Shown here: piece after piece, positions 48,271-62,140 of the stretch | How the letters are laid out: each line of letters begins with the position of its first letter | How positions within the stretch are numbered: position 1 is the stretch's first letter | Assembly: GCA_008921705.1 (NCBI GenBank) | Contig: VFFE01009205.1 | Span: 2,850,229-2,914,228, forward strand | Direction of reading: 5' to 3' | DNA from: Burhinus oedicnemus | Taxonomy: Eukaryota > Chordata > Aves > Charadriiformes > Burhinidae | Length of the DNA: 64,000 bases | The notes under the pieces: generated by a model | Seen by the model: the letters and a program-made list of their open reading frames with translations, nothing else | Database searches by the model: none | What the model was told of the DNA's origin: nothing | Position numbers and translations under genes: made by a program

Positions 48271-51200
48271 GAGTAAGAGAAAGGCGTGTCCCTGGGAGAA
48301 TTTAATGTACTAAATTAAACAGTAGTCAGAAATGTAAGTATACGGGTTTTCTCCCTTCAAAATATAATATAAAATAAATAAATAGTTTTGCTTCTAAAGA
48401 CTGTCACTGTACTGTATAACATGCATGAATAAGATCTGAATTTTCATATCCTAATTTCGTCAAAGTGCTTTTTGCTTATTCAATATTTGACTAGGTATTG
48501 CTGCCTCTTACAGTGGTACAAAGCCACTAAGACCAGTAGAAAGATTTCTGTCAACTTCATGCCAAACCTTATATTGGTAAAAGTAGCCCATCACATGCCA
48601 TCAGCAGTAATGTTCACACATATGAAATTTTAGACTATTTTAGTAAGATGTATCGGGGCTGATGTAAGGATAATGCCATACTGCTTTTTTGGTATGTGAT
48701 GGCTCGTGTTGGACATTATTTGAAAAGGTAGAAACAGACCTCAATTTCAGCTTTGATATAGATGTCTCCTTGAAAAATACAAACGTCTTGATGCTCACAG
48801 CCTGCCTTGATGTCCAATTCTGCGTTATTTTGGGGGGAGTCATAAAAGTCCAGCAGCACTTTCCTGTCTCTCAACAGGATTATGAAGACAAAAATCAGTT
48901 CATGATAGTAAGATGTTTAATTTCTACTCTACTGAGGAACTTAAAAACACTTTGTGTAGGTAACTAGGCCTCTTCTTACCTGTCAAATGGCACTGATCAG
49001 TTGGTGCTTAAACTTTTACCCTTTTGTCTGTGCCCAAACTTGGGAAAATTCAGTAACAGTTTTGTATGTTTATTCTTAACTTTAGGCCATTGAAGCAACA
49101 GATCAACAGGAGGCTGGGGTCAGCAATATATCACAAATCCATGCACTTTTAAAGTAATAACATAGACAAAACAGACAAAGTGTTGAGCTTTGTGTAGGCC
49201 ATCAATGTTTAGTTTTAAGCTATTTCAGATCAATATCTTGTACTGTTTTTTCTGCATATAGGAAGAAATCGTATTTTTTTGTGTGACATCATAAAATATA
49301 AAGCATCTAAGAACTTCTGGGATCTTGTGGATCAGTTGGAAAATACCGTAGACAATCAGCAAGCTGACTCAGTGGTTCTGGTAATTTTCTTCTAATTCAT
49401 ATTTCAGAAAAAGCCAGCAAACGTACATACCATGTATGTATGGGAAAACATTACATGAGGTTCTTTGGTCTGTGATTTTGGAGGAATGCAGACTAGCTAA
49501 TGAGCATGGGTCTCTCTGGCGGAAAATTCTCTAAAGCTCGTTTTAGGTTAGCGTGTATATCTTTGAAAAGCCGAGTACCAGCGTAAGTAAGCATCTTTCA
49601 GTTGCACTTTCCACACAGGAGGGTTCTGAAATGCATAAGCAATGGGAGGCTTGCACTGTTCTTGTCTACCTTCGCTCTCAGGATTTGTCAGTATGGCATT
49701 GTCCATAACCGCCGACACTATACAGGTTTTGGATAAACTTTAGTCCCACTTCCCCTAGCCCCTAGCCAAGTGCAGAATTTATATACAGCCTCCTGGCCCT
49801 GAGGCAGGAATGCTCCCCAGTGAGCTATCCTGACACTATAGTACATCCTGCCATGAGTTTTAACATCACTAGAGACACTTTTTTCCCCAAAGGAACTAAT
49901 GACTTGCAGTAACACAGCCTGTTGTGAGATCTTGTTGGAAATCCAAACATGTGGCAATTTATGAGTGTCAGCAGATTTTTTTAGACTTGTGTGGCAATAC
50001 GTGCTGTGCGTTAGATGTTGGAATCTGACCCTTCAGCTTTGCCACAGTGGTGTCCCAGGAAAACCATGTAGAGTTGCTTCTACTCTCTTCTATTTACTGT
50101 CTTTCCCTTAATATACTGCAATATAGTTTACCTATAAAGCAGTATCTCTGTGTTCTGCCTGTAGATTGTTTTTCACAATCTGAAATCCTGCCTAAGGCCT
50201 TTTTATTTTATCTGATCCATTAATTTTGGACTGTATTTTTTTTTTACAACTCATCCTTTCTTTTTATGGAATCCTTGACTAACTCTGAATTAGAGTGTAA
50301 GGAATTAAGTAAGAGGCAGAAAATGGTAAAGGTCATAAATTTTTTTTTTCTTCTCCCACCAATCTTGTACTAATTAGTATTTTTTAAGAAGATGAGAATT
50401 TTTTTCCTACCAAAGATGAAACACAAAATTCTAAAATCCAGTTTGAATACCTGCGTTCTGCCTAGCTGGAACTGAAAGCAATATAGATCTCATACTGTTT
50501 CATGACAAAACAGTCTTTCCATTCATCCTTGAAAAAGTGAAACAGGGTTTCTGGTTATTACTGTTAAGAACAGCATAAATAAACCCAAGCACACTGCTGT
50601 GTAATGTTCAAGTAGAAAATAATCTTCTAACAAACTGCCTTGTCTGAAACTTGGGTTTGGCATGTTTAGCATGTTTTACATCATCAGTTTCTGTTACAGC
50701 TTTTGGCAGTAGCCTGTGACATGATTGAGAGGTTTTGATGACCTCAGCTTCTGTAGTTTATTAAGTCATTCAAACAAATAAAGAAGCTCTGTCAAGTAGC
50801 TCACTCCCAACAGCTGCCTTACCTGTATATTGTTATGGTCTAGTATAATTGTGATTTGGATTTTAAGTGTCTATCAGGGAGGGAGGGAGAAGAGAAAGCT
50901 ACTATTCCGTGGCTGAAAGGAAAGGGAAAAAGACAAGAACCTTGGCTACCATCTTGGCTCTACTGCATACACAATGAAGGGCTAATAAAACAACCTGTTA
51001 ATGGCCTCAAGATTTGGTTGTATTAATAAAATAAGCTAGTTTTCATTCTGAAGGTTACTATTATTACAGGTATTACTAAAACTGCATAGAGAGACAGGAA
51101 CACATCTGTATTGCATCAACTGCAAGAAACAGTGAGAGAGAGAGTAATGTATTCATCCGAAGGAAGCAGACTGGTTTTTTGAAAATATGTCTGCTTGGGC

Positions 51201-53160
51201 CAGTGGCATATCTAGTGACTCCTAGTTCTCTGCCAGTATCTGGATGGTTCTGCGTTGCAGAGAGAACAAGGCCATTTTTAAAGCAATTGACTATTTTTTT
51301 AGAATTGGAGATTTTCAGAGAGCTTTTTCATCAGTTCTCTGTTGAGATAGGACTGATAAGGTTACGACACATACGATCAATGGCAAAACGTGAAAATCCA
51401 AAAGCTTTGGTTTTTCCAAATTAGATGAAGCTCTTTGGCTTTTATATGGAAATCCATGTGTTGTGGTGATAAAACTGATAGTTTAAGCCAGGTTGATATT
51501 AGAGTGAAAACAGCTTTCCTGTTGGTATTTCAAAACATCAGTTCAGGCAGGTAGGCTTTGGCCCAAAGGGAAAAAGAGAATACCAAAGCAATATTAAGCA
51601 ACTCTGGTGATCCCCAAAACCCTATTAAAGCAAAAGTCAGTGAGATTTACCACAGTGGAAAGTCTGTACCTAGTTTCCATTCCCCCACCCACGTGTTGCT
51701 TGGAAGTGACCATAGGTGGCTGTACTGCCCTGGGATGATCTGTGCCTGGCTCTCAGGCCTCACTCTGCCATTTGGAATTGGACAATGATGAAGATTAGCT
51801 TCAGAGGGCAGGAAAATATTTGGAGACTAAATGCTCCTGTTTTCTTTTTTCTTCAGAAAGGATAACGTAGCACTTAATGCCTTGTAGGTGCTAGTATAAG
51901 CAGACTCAGATTTTCAGAGGAAAAATACCTGAAGTCAGCAGCAAGAACTTCACAAAGTCTATGGAGATGGTGAATGGAGACAAAGCAGGCTAGAACTTAG
52001 TATGGCCACTAACCTTTTGTGACTGCTCTGTGTGAAGTACGCAATGTCATGTCTTCCTTGAAGAAGGTCCAGCTCACCTGGGTTATCTGATGTTGGCCCT
52101 AGGAGGCTATAGTAGGTGTGTCTTCCTGGCAAGTATAGTTATGACAAGACACCACAGATATGAGATGTGGCTAAAGCTAACTAAATTTTTAGATAAAACC
52201 TTGTAATCCCTGTGTCATGCCTCAGAGTTCGTCCAGGGACTTTGCAATTTTTGTGTGTGTAAATCCAAACAGATGATCTTGAATGAACAGTCAGTGACTT
52301 TGGGTTTCAGCACCAGCACTCAAAACACACTGTAGACTTCAGTGAGACTGGATTAGATCACATTCTAGAGATCACATATGGAAATGCAGCTTGCTGTGTT
52401 CTCACAGAGCAAAAGGGAGGGTCAGAGTATTCTGAGTCATGACAGAAAAAGCTCCATTTACTCTTAAGTTAGGAATTTGCTATGTAGTAGTTAGGACTAT
52501 CCTGTCACTATTAAGAAAATGCTGGCACAGGCCACTAAAATGACAGTCTGCTTGGCTGGATCTCATTCTGGGGGAGTTTGCAGTGATGCCAACAACTGAG
52601 AAGTGCATCAGAAGTTGTTTTAAAGTACTGAAAAGCAACATGTAAACAGTGAGCAAATACATGAGTAAATGGAGAATGAAGTTGTCATCAGCTGTCCTTC
52701 TGTGGAAGCAGGAAAGCGCATGTTGTAAAATGTGGCTAAAAGCAGAACTCTTATTTGCTGCCTCAGTGAGTTCCCAGCTTTCAGAAATACAGAGCTGATC
52801 GCTTTCAAATCCACCTGCACAACCTGTCTGCTTAAGCTGCTGCAGGAATAACCGAATAACCCTTATGGAAAATGATGAAAAAAATCAGTCATGCCATCCT
52901 TCAAGTCGGTATTTTTCTTGTGGTTTTAACTCAGGTCCTGGTCAGAAGCTAATGGGATTTATTTTCCTTTGACTTCCACAGTCTTTGAATCTAGTCTTTA
53001 ACATGCATAACTTCATGAAAAGCTGGGGAGCATGTTTATTCCCAAAGTGAAGCAGTCTTAGAGACATTTTTCTTTTTCTTCTAAGGCTGCCCCTTTCTCT
53101 TTGGAATAAAGGTGTGGGCAATAGGCCATGCTTCAATGTCTGGGACCATCTGCCAACACA

Positions 53161-53460
53161 AACAGAAAAAAATTAATTATGAATGGTGTCTTCCCATGCT
53201 AATCATTTATTGTAAAGGAGTTTTTCAGCTTGTTTGTAATGGCTGTAGCCTAAGGGTGCACACTGTATAAATTGCCTGATTACAGGATACAGAACACTTC
53301 TTAATAGGCCTCAGATGATTAGGAGAGGGGAAAGAAATTAAAAAGGCCATTTCGCTTTAGGTATGCAAATGGATTGCAGAACAATAGACAAAGATATGAT
53401 AGACCATGATAAAACATACCCTCTTTTCTTTTACCTTAAATTATGTACTAGGCAAGTAGC
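53161..53460. promoter_or_regulatory. Candidate POU/SOX regulatory element
   Basis: Non-repetitive block with an exact octamer ATGCAAAT at 53363-53370, AACAATAG (SOX-like) at 53380-53387 and ACAAAG at 53388-53393, plus GCTAATCATTTATTG near 53199. POU and SOX sites close together are typical of neural and pluripotency enhancers, although the spacing here (9 bp) is wider than the classic composite element. Confidence 0.33.
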
Positions 53461-53850
53461 AAGCTTCATTACATGTGTCAGCTGAGATGTGAATTGTTTC
53501 ATAATTGAAACAATGCCGTTGCCAGATAGTACATGTTAGATTTCAAGATAAACTACCAGTTTTTGTGTCCTCGAGCAATTTGGGGTTTGCTGCCTAAATC
53601 TGTCTTAGCAATGGTTACATTCTGACCTTGGTTTAATTTAACTCTGCCTACTTTAGCCTGTTTGAGCTGCCTATTCAAATAGTAAAAACTAGATTTGCTT
53701 TTGTCACACTAGATCGTCCTCTCGAGTCGTAGTTTACTTGTCTGCATCTCCTAAACAGCTAGTATTTTACTGCCTGTTTGAAAGTAGCTCGATGTGTTTA
53801 AACAGTTAAGTGAACAGCAGGAGCCATCTCCCAGTTGACTGTCACGCTCT

Positions 53851-53877
53851 TACACATATATATACATATATATGTAT
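53851..53877. repeat. TA/CA microsatellite, self-complementary
   Basis: Alternating TA with CA interruptions. The segment 53862-53877 (ATACATATATATGTAT) is a perfect palindrome. Confidence 0.9.
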
Positions 53878-54168
53878 TCCTTCTTTCCCATACACTTTCA
53901 CACGTACACATCTGCGTGGGTCAAGCATATGCTGTTTCCTGTGAGCTTGAATATTTGGGGAGACACAAATTCACATTTTCTGGTACTAAAATGACTTGAC
54001 TGTCTTCATAGTCAAAAGCAGCTTCTAGGGAATTGAAAGGTGAGAGGTGATAGATAATATTGCCTTTAAGGATTGCTCTTCAATGACACATAGGGCTCCT
54101 TGGAGTCTAAATCACTACGGAATTTGGTCAGAAGTGGGTGCTTAACAGCTACAACCCTTTGAAAAATT

Positions 54169-54193
54169 CCCTCCCCACCCCTCCACCCACCCC
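54169..54193 (-). other. Strong G-quadruplex motif on minus strand
   Basis: The plus strand has five C-runs of 3, 4, 4, 3 and 4 bases separated by loops of 1, 1, 4 and 1 bases, so the minus strand can form a G-quadruplex with very short loops. The complementary plus strand could form an i-motif. It stands alone in AT-rich sequence. Folding is inferred from the pattern. Confidence 0.75.
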
Positions 54194-54987
54194 ACAGTGA
54201 AGGAAGGTTTTCACAACACGTGGTAAAGTGCAGTGGAGGTAGCTAGCAAAAGCTCTCGAGTCCTAACACTAGGACAGTCTGAAGTGAAGTTTCCCCTCAT
54301 ATCCAACTGAAGGGTCAGTTCTGACAGCCACATTGCTCTGTCGCCAGTGTTCAGCAGGCAGGATGCTGAGAATCACCAGATGAAGTTTAAAAATCATAGA
54401 TTTTTAAAACTATGAAACTTCTGAAATCCTTTTCTTTTAATATATAAGCATTTGGGCTTATGTACTTAAGATTTTCTTTACCAGTATGATGTGTCAAAAG
54501 TAGCAGGGATTAGGACCTCAAGTCCAGTCTGTGCTGAATTTTTTGAATAGTGAAAGTTGGAATTCTCCCATAATTATAAAAAGCCAGGACCTGAACATGA
54601 AATATGAAGCTTGTTCTAAAGCTATCAGATTTGAAAACTGCCTGCAGTTTAAACTGCCTGGATTTTGCAGTGTTTCTTACAACAGCCCAGGAACAGACCC
54701 TAAGTCTGCAAGTTTAGCCAGGGGAAGTTTATGAGAGCAGAAAGGACTGAACTGTGTGTCACAGTCATGAGAAGCTCAGCTAGGCATGAGAAACAGCGAT
54801 GTTTTTGTCAAAATCAAGATTCAGGAAGTAATCAGGTCTACATTTTTTATATAAATATTTTGTTTCCCATACGATAAGTAAGCAAACAAGGAAGTGGAAA
54901 TATTCTCCAAGTGTGTGAACAGTGTCCATATGGCATATTTTCTGACAGTTCAGTCTTCCTTACCTTCTCAACCCAGTCTTTCTGCAG

Positions 54988-55118
54988 AGAAGTGTATTTG
55001 CAGGTGCACCTCACGTGTAGAGCCTGATCCTCTGATCCAAGCTCAGGGTGTTAAACACATGACTGTCCTTCCTCCCACTTGGAAACTGTTGATGGTTATA
55101 ACAGATTCCCCTGGTTAG
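54988..55118 (+). other. Weak candidate exon (131 bp)
   Basis: A strong pyrimidine tract (CCTTACCTTCTCAACCCAG, then TCTTTCTGCAG) precedes a 131-bp block that ends TTAG|GTAAGG. One frame is open until a TAG that forms its last three bases; the other two stop early. It could be a noncoding exon, a terminal coding segment or chance. Part of it (AGCCTGATCC..CTGATCC near 55020) recalls old amniote repeats, which lowers the odds of a real exon. Confidence 0.2.
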
Positions 55119-58100
55119 GTAAGGCCGCCGGGTCAGCCTTTAGCTCCTTGCAGTGGGCAGTTATTCTCTCAATCAGATGCAATGCAGAAAAGAGTGGAGG
55201 GGGGGAGGGTTAGGTGAATTTTATGATACAGTTGTCTGGGACTTCCAAGAGCTGTAAATTGGGATTTAGAGTGATATCACTGTTCTTTCCTTTATTTCAC
55301 CAAGTAACAAGGGAAACAGCACTTTGAATGTAGTACTAATGAATAAATAATGCACTCATTTGAAAGCTGGAGTTGAGAATGAGAAATATATCCAGTATTT
55401 TTTAGTGGCGCTGAAGTTCCATTAATGTACTGGATCAGAGAGAGGCACACACGGTGCAAGTGTGGCCCTGCCAACTGCTCCAGCCAATGAGGAGGCAAGT
55501 GCATGATGTTCCTTCCATGGCTTTGCTAGGGCCTAGGCTCCCCATGCGTTGTTGAAGTTTTTTTCACTTAAGGGATGTGAAAAAAAGAGTATGTTAGGTT
55601 AAATGTTGTTTGAATCTGTAATTTCTTTTATTTAGCATCCACACACGACTTGTCTGCAGACTCAGGCTTGGTTGTGCCCTGTGAGGTCTATGGCCTGCTG
55701 GAACAAAGCACCGTGAAGGATCATCAGTCCCTCTAGGGGAGCTCTAACCACTTCTTTCGGTGCTCGGTGACCATGTCCTTGGACTGTTTGATGAACTTTG
55801 CGTAGATAGTTCTGGTCCATTTGGTTGTCAACCAGCAGTGCTGTCACTGCATTAATATGTAAACTTTCTGGGTTAGATGAAACGCTACCTGGTCCCTTAA
55901 GGTATCAAAGATGATCAGAGGGCAAAGCACTTTAAAGTTATCAGTTCTCCTAATAATTTCTCATTACTTCACTCTATGTATTTTCTTTGCAGTTCTTTCT
56001 AAACAGTCACGCTATATGGGATTGTGTAGACCTGCTTACCACTCTCCCTTAAGTGCCCAGTAGATCCTTTCTCCAGTGTTTCTCTCTTGGTTCAATTACA
56101 GCAAGAACAAACTGCAATTTGTGCCATTTTAAGATTGGTCCGCAGATCCCCTGCTAGAATCAGTGGTTCTGTATGAGTGCAGGCATTTCAGGATCTCTCT
56201 CATCATTCAGACATGAAAAAATATTTTTAAATGGGTAGTAATAGACTATTAATTTTTATTAAATGAATATTTGCAGTTAGCATCAACAAATGCATTTCAT
56301 TTCATTTGATGTTTGTGTTTTTCCTTGTTCTTAACTATTAGATAGATGAAAAGCTTTGAATCCAGTTTGAAATATGGTATTATATATCCTACATTAGGTA
56401 TCTTTGAAATAGCATGTGTGGGTGTTTATGACATTTTTGAAGATTGATGATTGACAGTCACTCCCATAAAAAGTAGTAATATGAAGAATCACTTGTTCCA
56501 AGAATGGTGAGAACATGCCTTACTTTGATTTTTATTCCTTCATTTCTGAAACCTGAAAAACAGTTTTATTTTTTAAGAATAAGAAAATATGAACAAAAAA
56601 GCACTCTATTAGGCTAATCTACTTTTTTTTATTTGACTGCATAATCTAAAAAAAACCAGTTTATATTCTGCCTCCTAATGTCATACAGAGTATTTTTTCA
56701 GGTGTTGTTGTTGTAAACTCAATACTACGTGATTCTTATAGTCCACAAAACCTAAGAAAGGCAAAGCAAGTAAGACAATGTGAGGAAAAGGTGATTTTGT
56801 GAGGTAATCCCTTCCACAATGAGCGTGAAAACCAGCAGAAAATAACACTTTCAGAAGTGAAAAACAGCTTTGGCTCCTAACTGCACTTCACCATGCTTGG
56901 GATAAATGTTAAATAGGATTTGGGCCTCAGGAAGCCACACCACTAGAGAAGCTGCCTGGATAGCAACCTCCTCTTTGAATGCAGGCAGCTCTTTGAGCAA
57001 AGCTGAGCTCTGCATCATTCTCCTCTCCCCTTTCAGTTTTGGTGTGATCAGTCCTGTTTCTACTCTGGTCGTTATATGTGATGATACAAAGTATCATATT
57101 GTGGTGATATTGTTTAAGTTTGATTGGAATCTTAAAATGCTTTTTAATTTATTTAATTTTCAGTTTGTGGCAACAGTTACACACATGCACAGGGTTTGCT
57201 GGTTTGGAGGGTTTCAGGTTTGTAGGCTAGGAGGAGTGTATAAAGGATTAAAGCAAAAACTGATGATGAGTACATTAAATTATTTTTGTTATCCATTTGT
57301 GCAGGTGAAATGAAGTTTTATCACAAAATTTAAATTTCAGTCTCTCTAATGTTTAGACTAGGACTTTTTGTTTACTCCTCAAGTTTGCAGTGGATTCAGG
57401 TGGCTTTGAAACAAAGCAGTCACAAATTTTATCTTGTCTGTTCCAGGTCATTCTTTGCTATAGACAGCTTTTATTAACTAGTATTAAATCATATAACTAA
57501 AAAAATTGCCATATAACTTATTAAAAATGCTAAATAAAGTGTTCTAATTTATAAAAATAAGTTCCTTTCTTGTGGGCTTTTCTGCCAAAAGGTAAATCAT
57601 AGCCATTAGTGTTTCACTTAAATTGCATTGTACAACACTGGTGGTACTTAAGTAGGCTTTGAATTTTTGAGCTGTCTCTTTCTGCAGCAATGATGCAATA
57701 TGTAGTAACTGAAAGAAGTGCCATTTTAGCCTTCAACATACCAGATTTTAAAAAAGAATCAAGTCAGATGCCAGGGCTTGAAAATTATTCATGAGTGAAT
57801 CATATATGTTCAGCAATTAGAGAAGATCTGCTTACATTTTGAAAGATAGTATAATTATATAAATAGATAGAAGACAGTATATTTAGTTTGTAGGAAGGGG
57901 GAATAGAAATGTAGGTAAACTTCTAGCTCTGCCTTTGCCCTGCTAGGTAAACTGCTTAAACTGCAGTAGATCAGTTCATATTCAGCCTCTAAGAGGTGGA
58001 TTGGGACATTTACCTTCCTCAGAAAGTCCTGTGAGGCCTGATGACAAAAGAGGATCTCTAGGATCGAAAAAAATTATTATCATAAAAATAACAAAGGTAT

Positions 58101-61100
58101 TTTCTTGTTGTTTTAAAGGACAGATGACTTCTCAAATTATGTGTCCATGCAGAGAAGTAAAAGGTAAGATCCCCTTTGTGTATCTCTGTTAAACTAATCC
58201 TTTCACATTCAAAATGGTGGGAATAATAGCACTGCAAATAGTATGTTCTTTTTAAGGCTTTTCAAGTCCTATTTCTCAATTGTCTTGGACATACGTACTT
58301 GCTAATTAGAAGGAAATTCTATGTAAGGCTCCTCACATTAGACAGCATATAAATAATATCCAGGCTGTGCAGAACTGGAACATTTCTATTCGTTTTGTAA
58401 TGAAGCAATTGTGCATCTTGCAGTCTGCAACCCTTTGTGGCTACTATATACAATAAAAAGCAATATATTTTTCTAGGTTACCAGTATTTTCACCTATATT
58501 TTGTGAACAGGAGCAAAATACCACAATTTCCACTAGTTCCTGGGTGATAGCACTGTGTGTTTTAATAGAAAATATATGGTAATCAGTTGAAAGATTGATA
58601 AATAACTTGTGAAAAAAGTTAGTTACTGGCATACTCTGAAACGCCTGTTGTCCCCCATCATAGTATGAATTCATCATAATATGAATCACTCAGCAATCCT
58701 GAAACAACATATCACAGGTAGCATATACCTTTATATTTCAGAAGAGTGACAAAGATAGTATTTTACAGTGCTGGGGATGACTGATGATGCAGGAATAAGT
58801 AGGAGTAGGAAGTACACTGGCGTTATCAAGAACTCTTTTAAACAAAGCCTAAAAATCAATCAGCTAGCGAATTTTATTTTGTGCTTGTTTTGTGCTAGTG
58901 ATAGTGGGAGCAAGAAACAGACATAATTTCAGGTCCTTTAGCACGATTGTATTTTCGTGACATGAATGAACAAGGGCACACAATCTAATCTTGTTTCTGT
59001 ATTTGAAAACTGCTGGCTTCTTAGATTTACCTGGGACATTCTGCATATATTTTTGCAAACCAATGCCAGTGTAAGGTTTCCTCTTGGAAAGTTGTTCACT
59101 GGTGAGGCTCAAGCTCTGCAATTTTTTTCCCGTCAGGTTCTGTGACCTGTTTGTGAATTTAGGGACATAAGGCACACAAAAGTTGCTAGGGAAAAGATAA
59201 CCTTAGATACAGTTCCACTATTTCTTGTGTAGCACAGCTGATTTAAGAGACTGTTGCCAACCTCACATCTCCCACCACCAGCAATTCACAACAGCTTTTG
59301 AACCCAGATCAGTTTACGACCTACTTTATAGCGTGACTTCATAAACAGTTGGAGTGGTATAACTCAGAATGAAATAAATTGTGGCAGGAGATGGGAACAA
59401 GTGTACCAATGCAGGACACTTCCTTTTGGGAAACTGAACTGAGGTGCTCACACCCAACCTGTTCGTTAACTTCCACTGACAGCAGAAACAAATGGGGGGA
59501 GGGTGTTGGAGCTGTTTCTGCAGACAGCGTCTCACTATGAGTTGATGCATGAGAGCAGCTACCTATAGGTTAACTATGATTTATCTTATGCACATTGATC
59601 TTCAATTAATTTGCTTTGATTTTTTTCTGAGTCTCCATGCATGCCAATCCTAAGTGTGTTAAGAACATTTATGTGTTTGGTAATAGACCTAAAAATAGAA
59701 ATGTATATACAAATAGGTGATCAGATAGTGACAAAGAGGGAGAAAGTCATTGACGCAAGGAAATTCTCCTAGGCACACTGTTTTAATACTGATGGGACCA
59801 TTGCTCGTGTAAAATGTCTCAATCCAGTTCCAAGAGAGGCATCAGTAAATGCTCCCAGCTTAATTTCTTAGACTGCTTTACTTGATAAGGTAGACTTAGC
59901 ATGCTTTGAAACAGAGAGTTTTACTAAAGTAGCCTTTAGGACTTTGGATGCATTCAAACTAAAACCAGTTTGGAATTTGATCAGAATGGAAGTCTACTGC
60001 TGATGCAGTTCTAGGATCTATTTTCTTTAGTGGTAAAGTCAACTTTGGTGGTTCCCACCTTTGCTGCGCTACTACAGATTTTTGTGAGGCCACTTCTGTG
60101 GATTTCAGTACAGCAAAGAGGATTACCTGCAGCACAGGAACAGAAATGAACAGTCAGAGACTAAAAGGAAATACAAGAATTTCTATGTCTTACTTATTGT
60201 CAGAGAAAAATGTCAGGTAATTACACGTTGAGCCGCACCAAGATTGCATTTCCGTGATTATTAAGACAACAGATATCTTTGAACTTGTTTTGCAATCATC
60301 TCCTGCCTCTAGAAGGGCAAGTTTATTGTCAGATTCACTAACAAATTTAAACAGCCTTTAGGCTGTTTTATAGATTAGCCATAACTGTAGGAAAACTATG
60401 ACCTGAACCACTGTCCAAGTGTGTGCTTTTTGAATTGGGGATCATGGGTGTGTGGATAGAGAACTTAAAAATATTAGTGTGGAGGAGCTAAGGAAGAGGC
60501 AGAGTTGGAAGGTCTGCAGGGGAATTTTGGAGCTTTGTGGCATGTTTGGCGTTGTGCATGGGCAAGTGCTAGGGGTCTGTGCTGCGGATGAATAACTTAC
60601 TGCAACAGTGTGACCAATGCACAAGTGTGCCTGTAACACATAAGCTACACTTTGAGGGCCTTAAGGGTTTTGGTTTGGGAAGGTTGGGGGAGGAGGTGCT
60701 AACAAGCATCCAGTTCAAGTGTGTACCTCACTGTTAATGTGTCTGAGCTAAAATATCTTGTGACTGTGCAAGGATTTTTTTTTTTCCTAAAAAAAGGAAG
60801 ACACAAATCCTGGAGTCTCCTAGAAGTCAGAAAACACAATTGGTACCTACTAGTGGCTGTTATGATCACTCTTTGCAAATAAATTAAGCAAACAAAACAT
60901 TTTTCCTCCCTTTTAGCTAGAAAGTTCTGGCATCAGCATGAGTAAGTAACACTCACAAACTATAGCAAATGATTTCTTAGGACCTGCCCTTTTTTCATTT
61001 ATATATAGGTTTATATGCACTGTTGTACCTTGGCTTTCAAGCATCATGTGTTTGTTTAAAAGAAAAGGACACACACCTTGAATGTCAGTTGTCAAACAAA

Positions 61101-62140
61101 GTGCTTGAATTCCAGCTGAGCAGGATTCCCAAAAGAGCAATCCTTGCCAGTTTGTATTATGGAAAAGCCTAATACCGACACACTGTTCTGTGGAGCCTTG
61201 TCCACACACTCAAGCAGCCTGAATTAATTCTCATGTTAGAGTCAATCAGCTTGAGAGTTTTCCTGAAGGCAGGTGTTTCAAAGTGCGTGCGGGTTTAATG
61301 AAAAGCGAAGATAGCTGTTCTCAAGCATGTAGACCTAGAAAGAGAATTTCCCAGAGGTTGCTGTAGATACACCAACCCATTAACAGTTAAATAAGTACGA
61401 TTCTCCCAGTGTTAACCATGTCTGGTAAACCGGCTTTGCAAAGGCAAGAAGCTTGTCTCTCTTCTTAAATCTCTTTTCTCCTTAGTCTGATGCTGTTATG
61501 CAGCCCAAATACTAGAATATTGGACTTTGTGGTTTTGCTGTGACATCATTTATCATTTTGGTGTTATCTTGTTATTCCTTGACTCCTTGTTCTCAGTGAA
61601 TCTTGTTTCTTATTGTGATTCTTCTTCATTAAGAAATTAGGAAAGAATTTTAATGGTATTAGACTGCCAACCATAAAACAAGGAATTTTCAGATCCTAGA
61701 AACTTGTTATACGTGAGATGAAGGTTCACTGACACTGAGTATTAGTATCTGTGTTGTGTTCGTTTAACTGAGACAGCAAGGAGGAAATGTTGAGAGGTAA
61801 GCTTGTAAGGGGACAGATTTTTCTTAGACTGTTTATATTTATTTAGTTAATAAATTCACATAGTAAATTAATTTTAGTCTATATAAACTCTTTCCAAAAA
61901 TTATTTTAAGAATATCCATGTAAGGTGAATTTAGGTGTAGATGGGGACAAATGAGTATCTCAAGCATGCCATGTATATTCTAAGATTAATAGGAAAATCT
62001 TTCAGTGTGGTCTGATTGCATCATCGATGCACCCTCCCTATTGAGGCAACTTGCTTTTGCAGCTGTTTGATATAAATTCCTCGCATATGTCTTAGTCCAG
62101 TTGGTTTATTTTTATAAACAATAAATAGCCCAACATTCCT
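55119..62140. other. AT-rich noncoding sequence
   Basis: No gene is recognised. The longest open frame is 135 codons (56906-57313, plus), with several hydrophobic stretches but no recognisable domain. Frames of 103 and 98 codons on the minus strand (58864-59175, 60913-61209) are equally undistinguished. A short stem-loop (AAACAGCC / GGCTGTTT, loop TTTA) lies at 60349-60368. Confidence 0.55.

Larger units (their letters stand above)
45262..53160. other. AT-rich noncoding sequence
   Basis: No gene is recognised in this long stretch. Open frames reach 93 codons (45393-45674, minus) without recognisable domains. It contains an old palindromic repeat relic (46113-46180), a TG-rich microsatellite (46431-46468), a run of 17 T (48254-48270) and a possible old repeat fragment at 52331-52370 (GACTTCAGTGAGACTGGATTAGATC pattern). 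Confidence 0.55.
53461..54987. other. Noncoding sequence with AT microsatellite and C-rich tract
   Basis: No gene is recognised. The stretch contains an AT-rich palindromic microsatellite at 53851-53877 and a C-rich G4-forming tract at 54169-54193. Confidence 0.5.

Noticed and set aside
56906..57313. Open frame of 135 codons on the plus strand
   Set aside because: It is the longest frame outside CR1, but no domain, signal peptide or family resemblance is visible, it is interrupted by an acceptor-like tract, and this length is expected somewhere in 64 kb of AT-rich sequence read in six frames.
60349..60368. Stem-loop followed by T-rich bases, like a bacterial terminator
   Set aside because: The window is clearly vertebrate, so rho-independent termination does not apply. 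The stem is only 8 bp.
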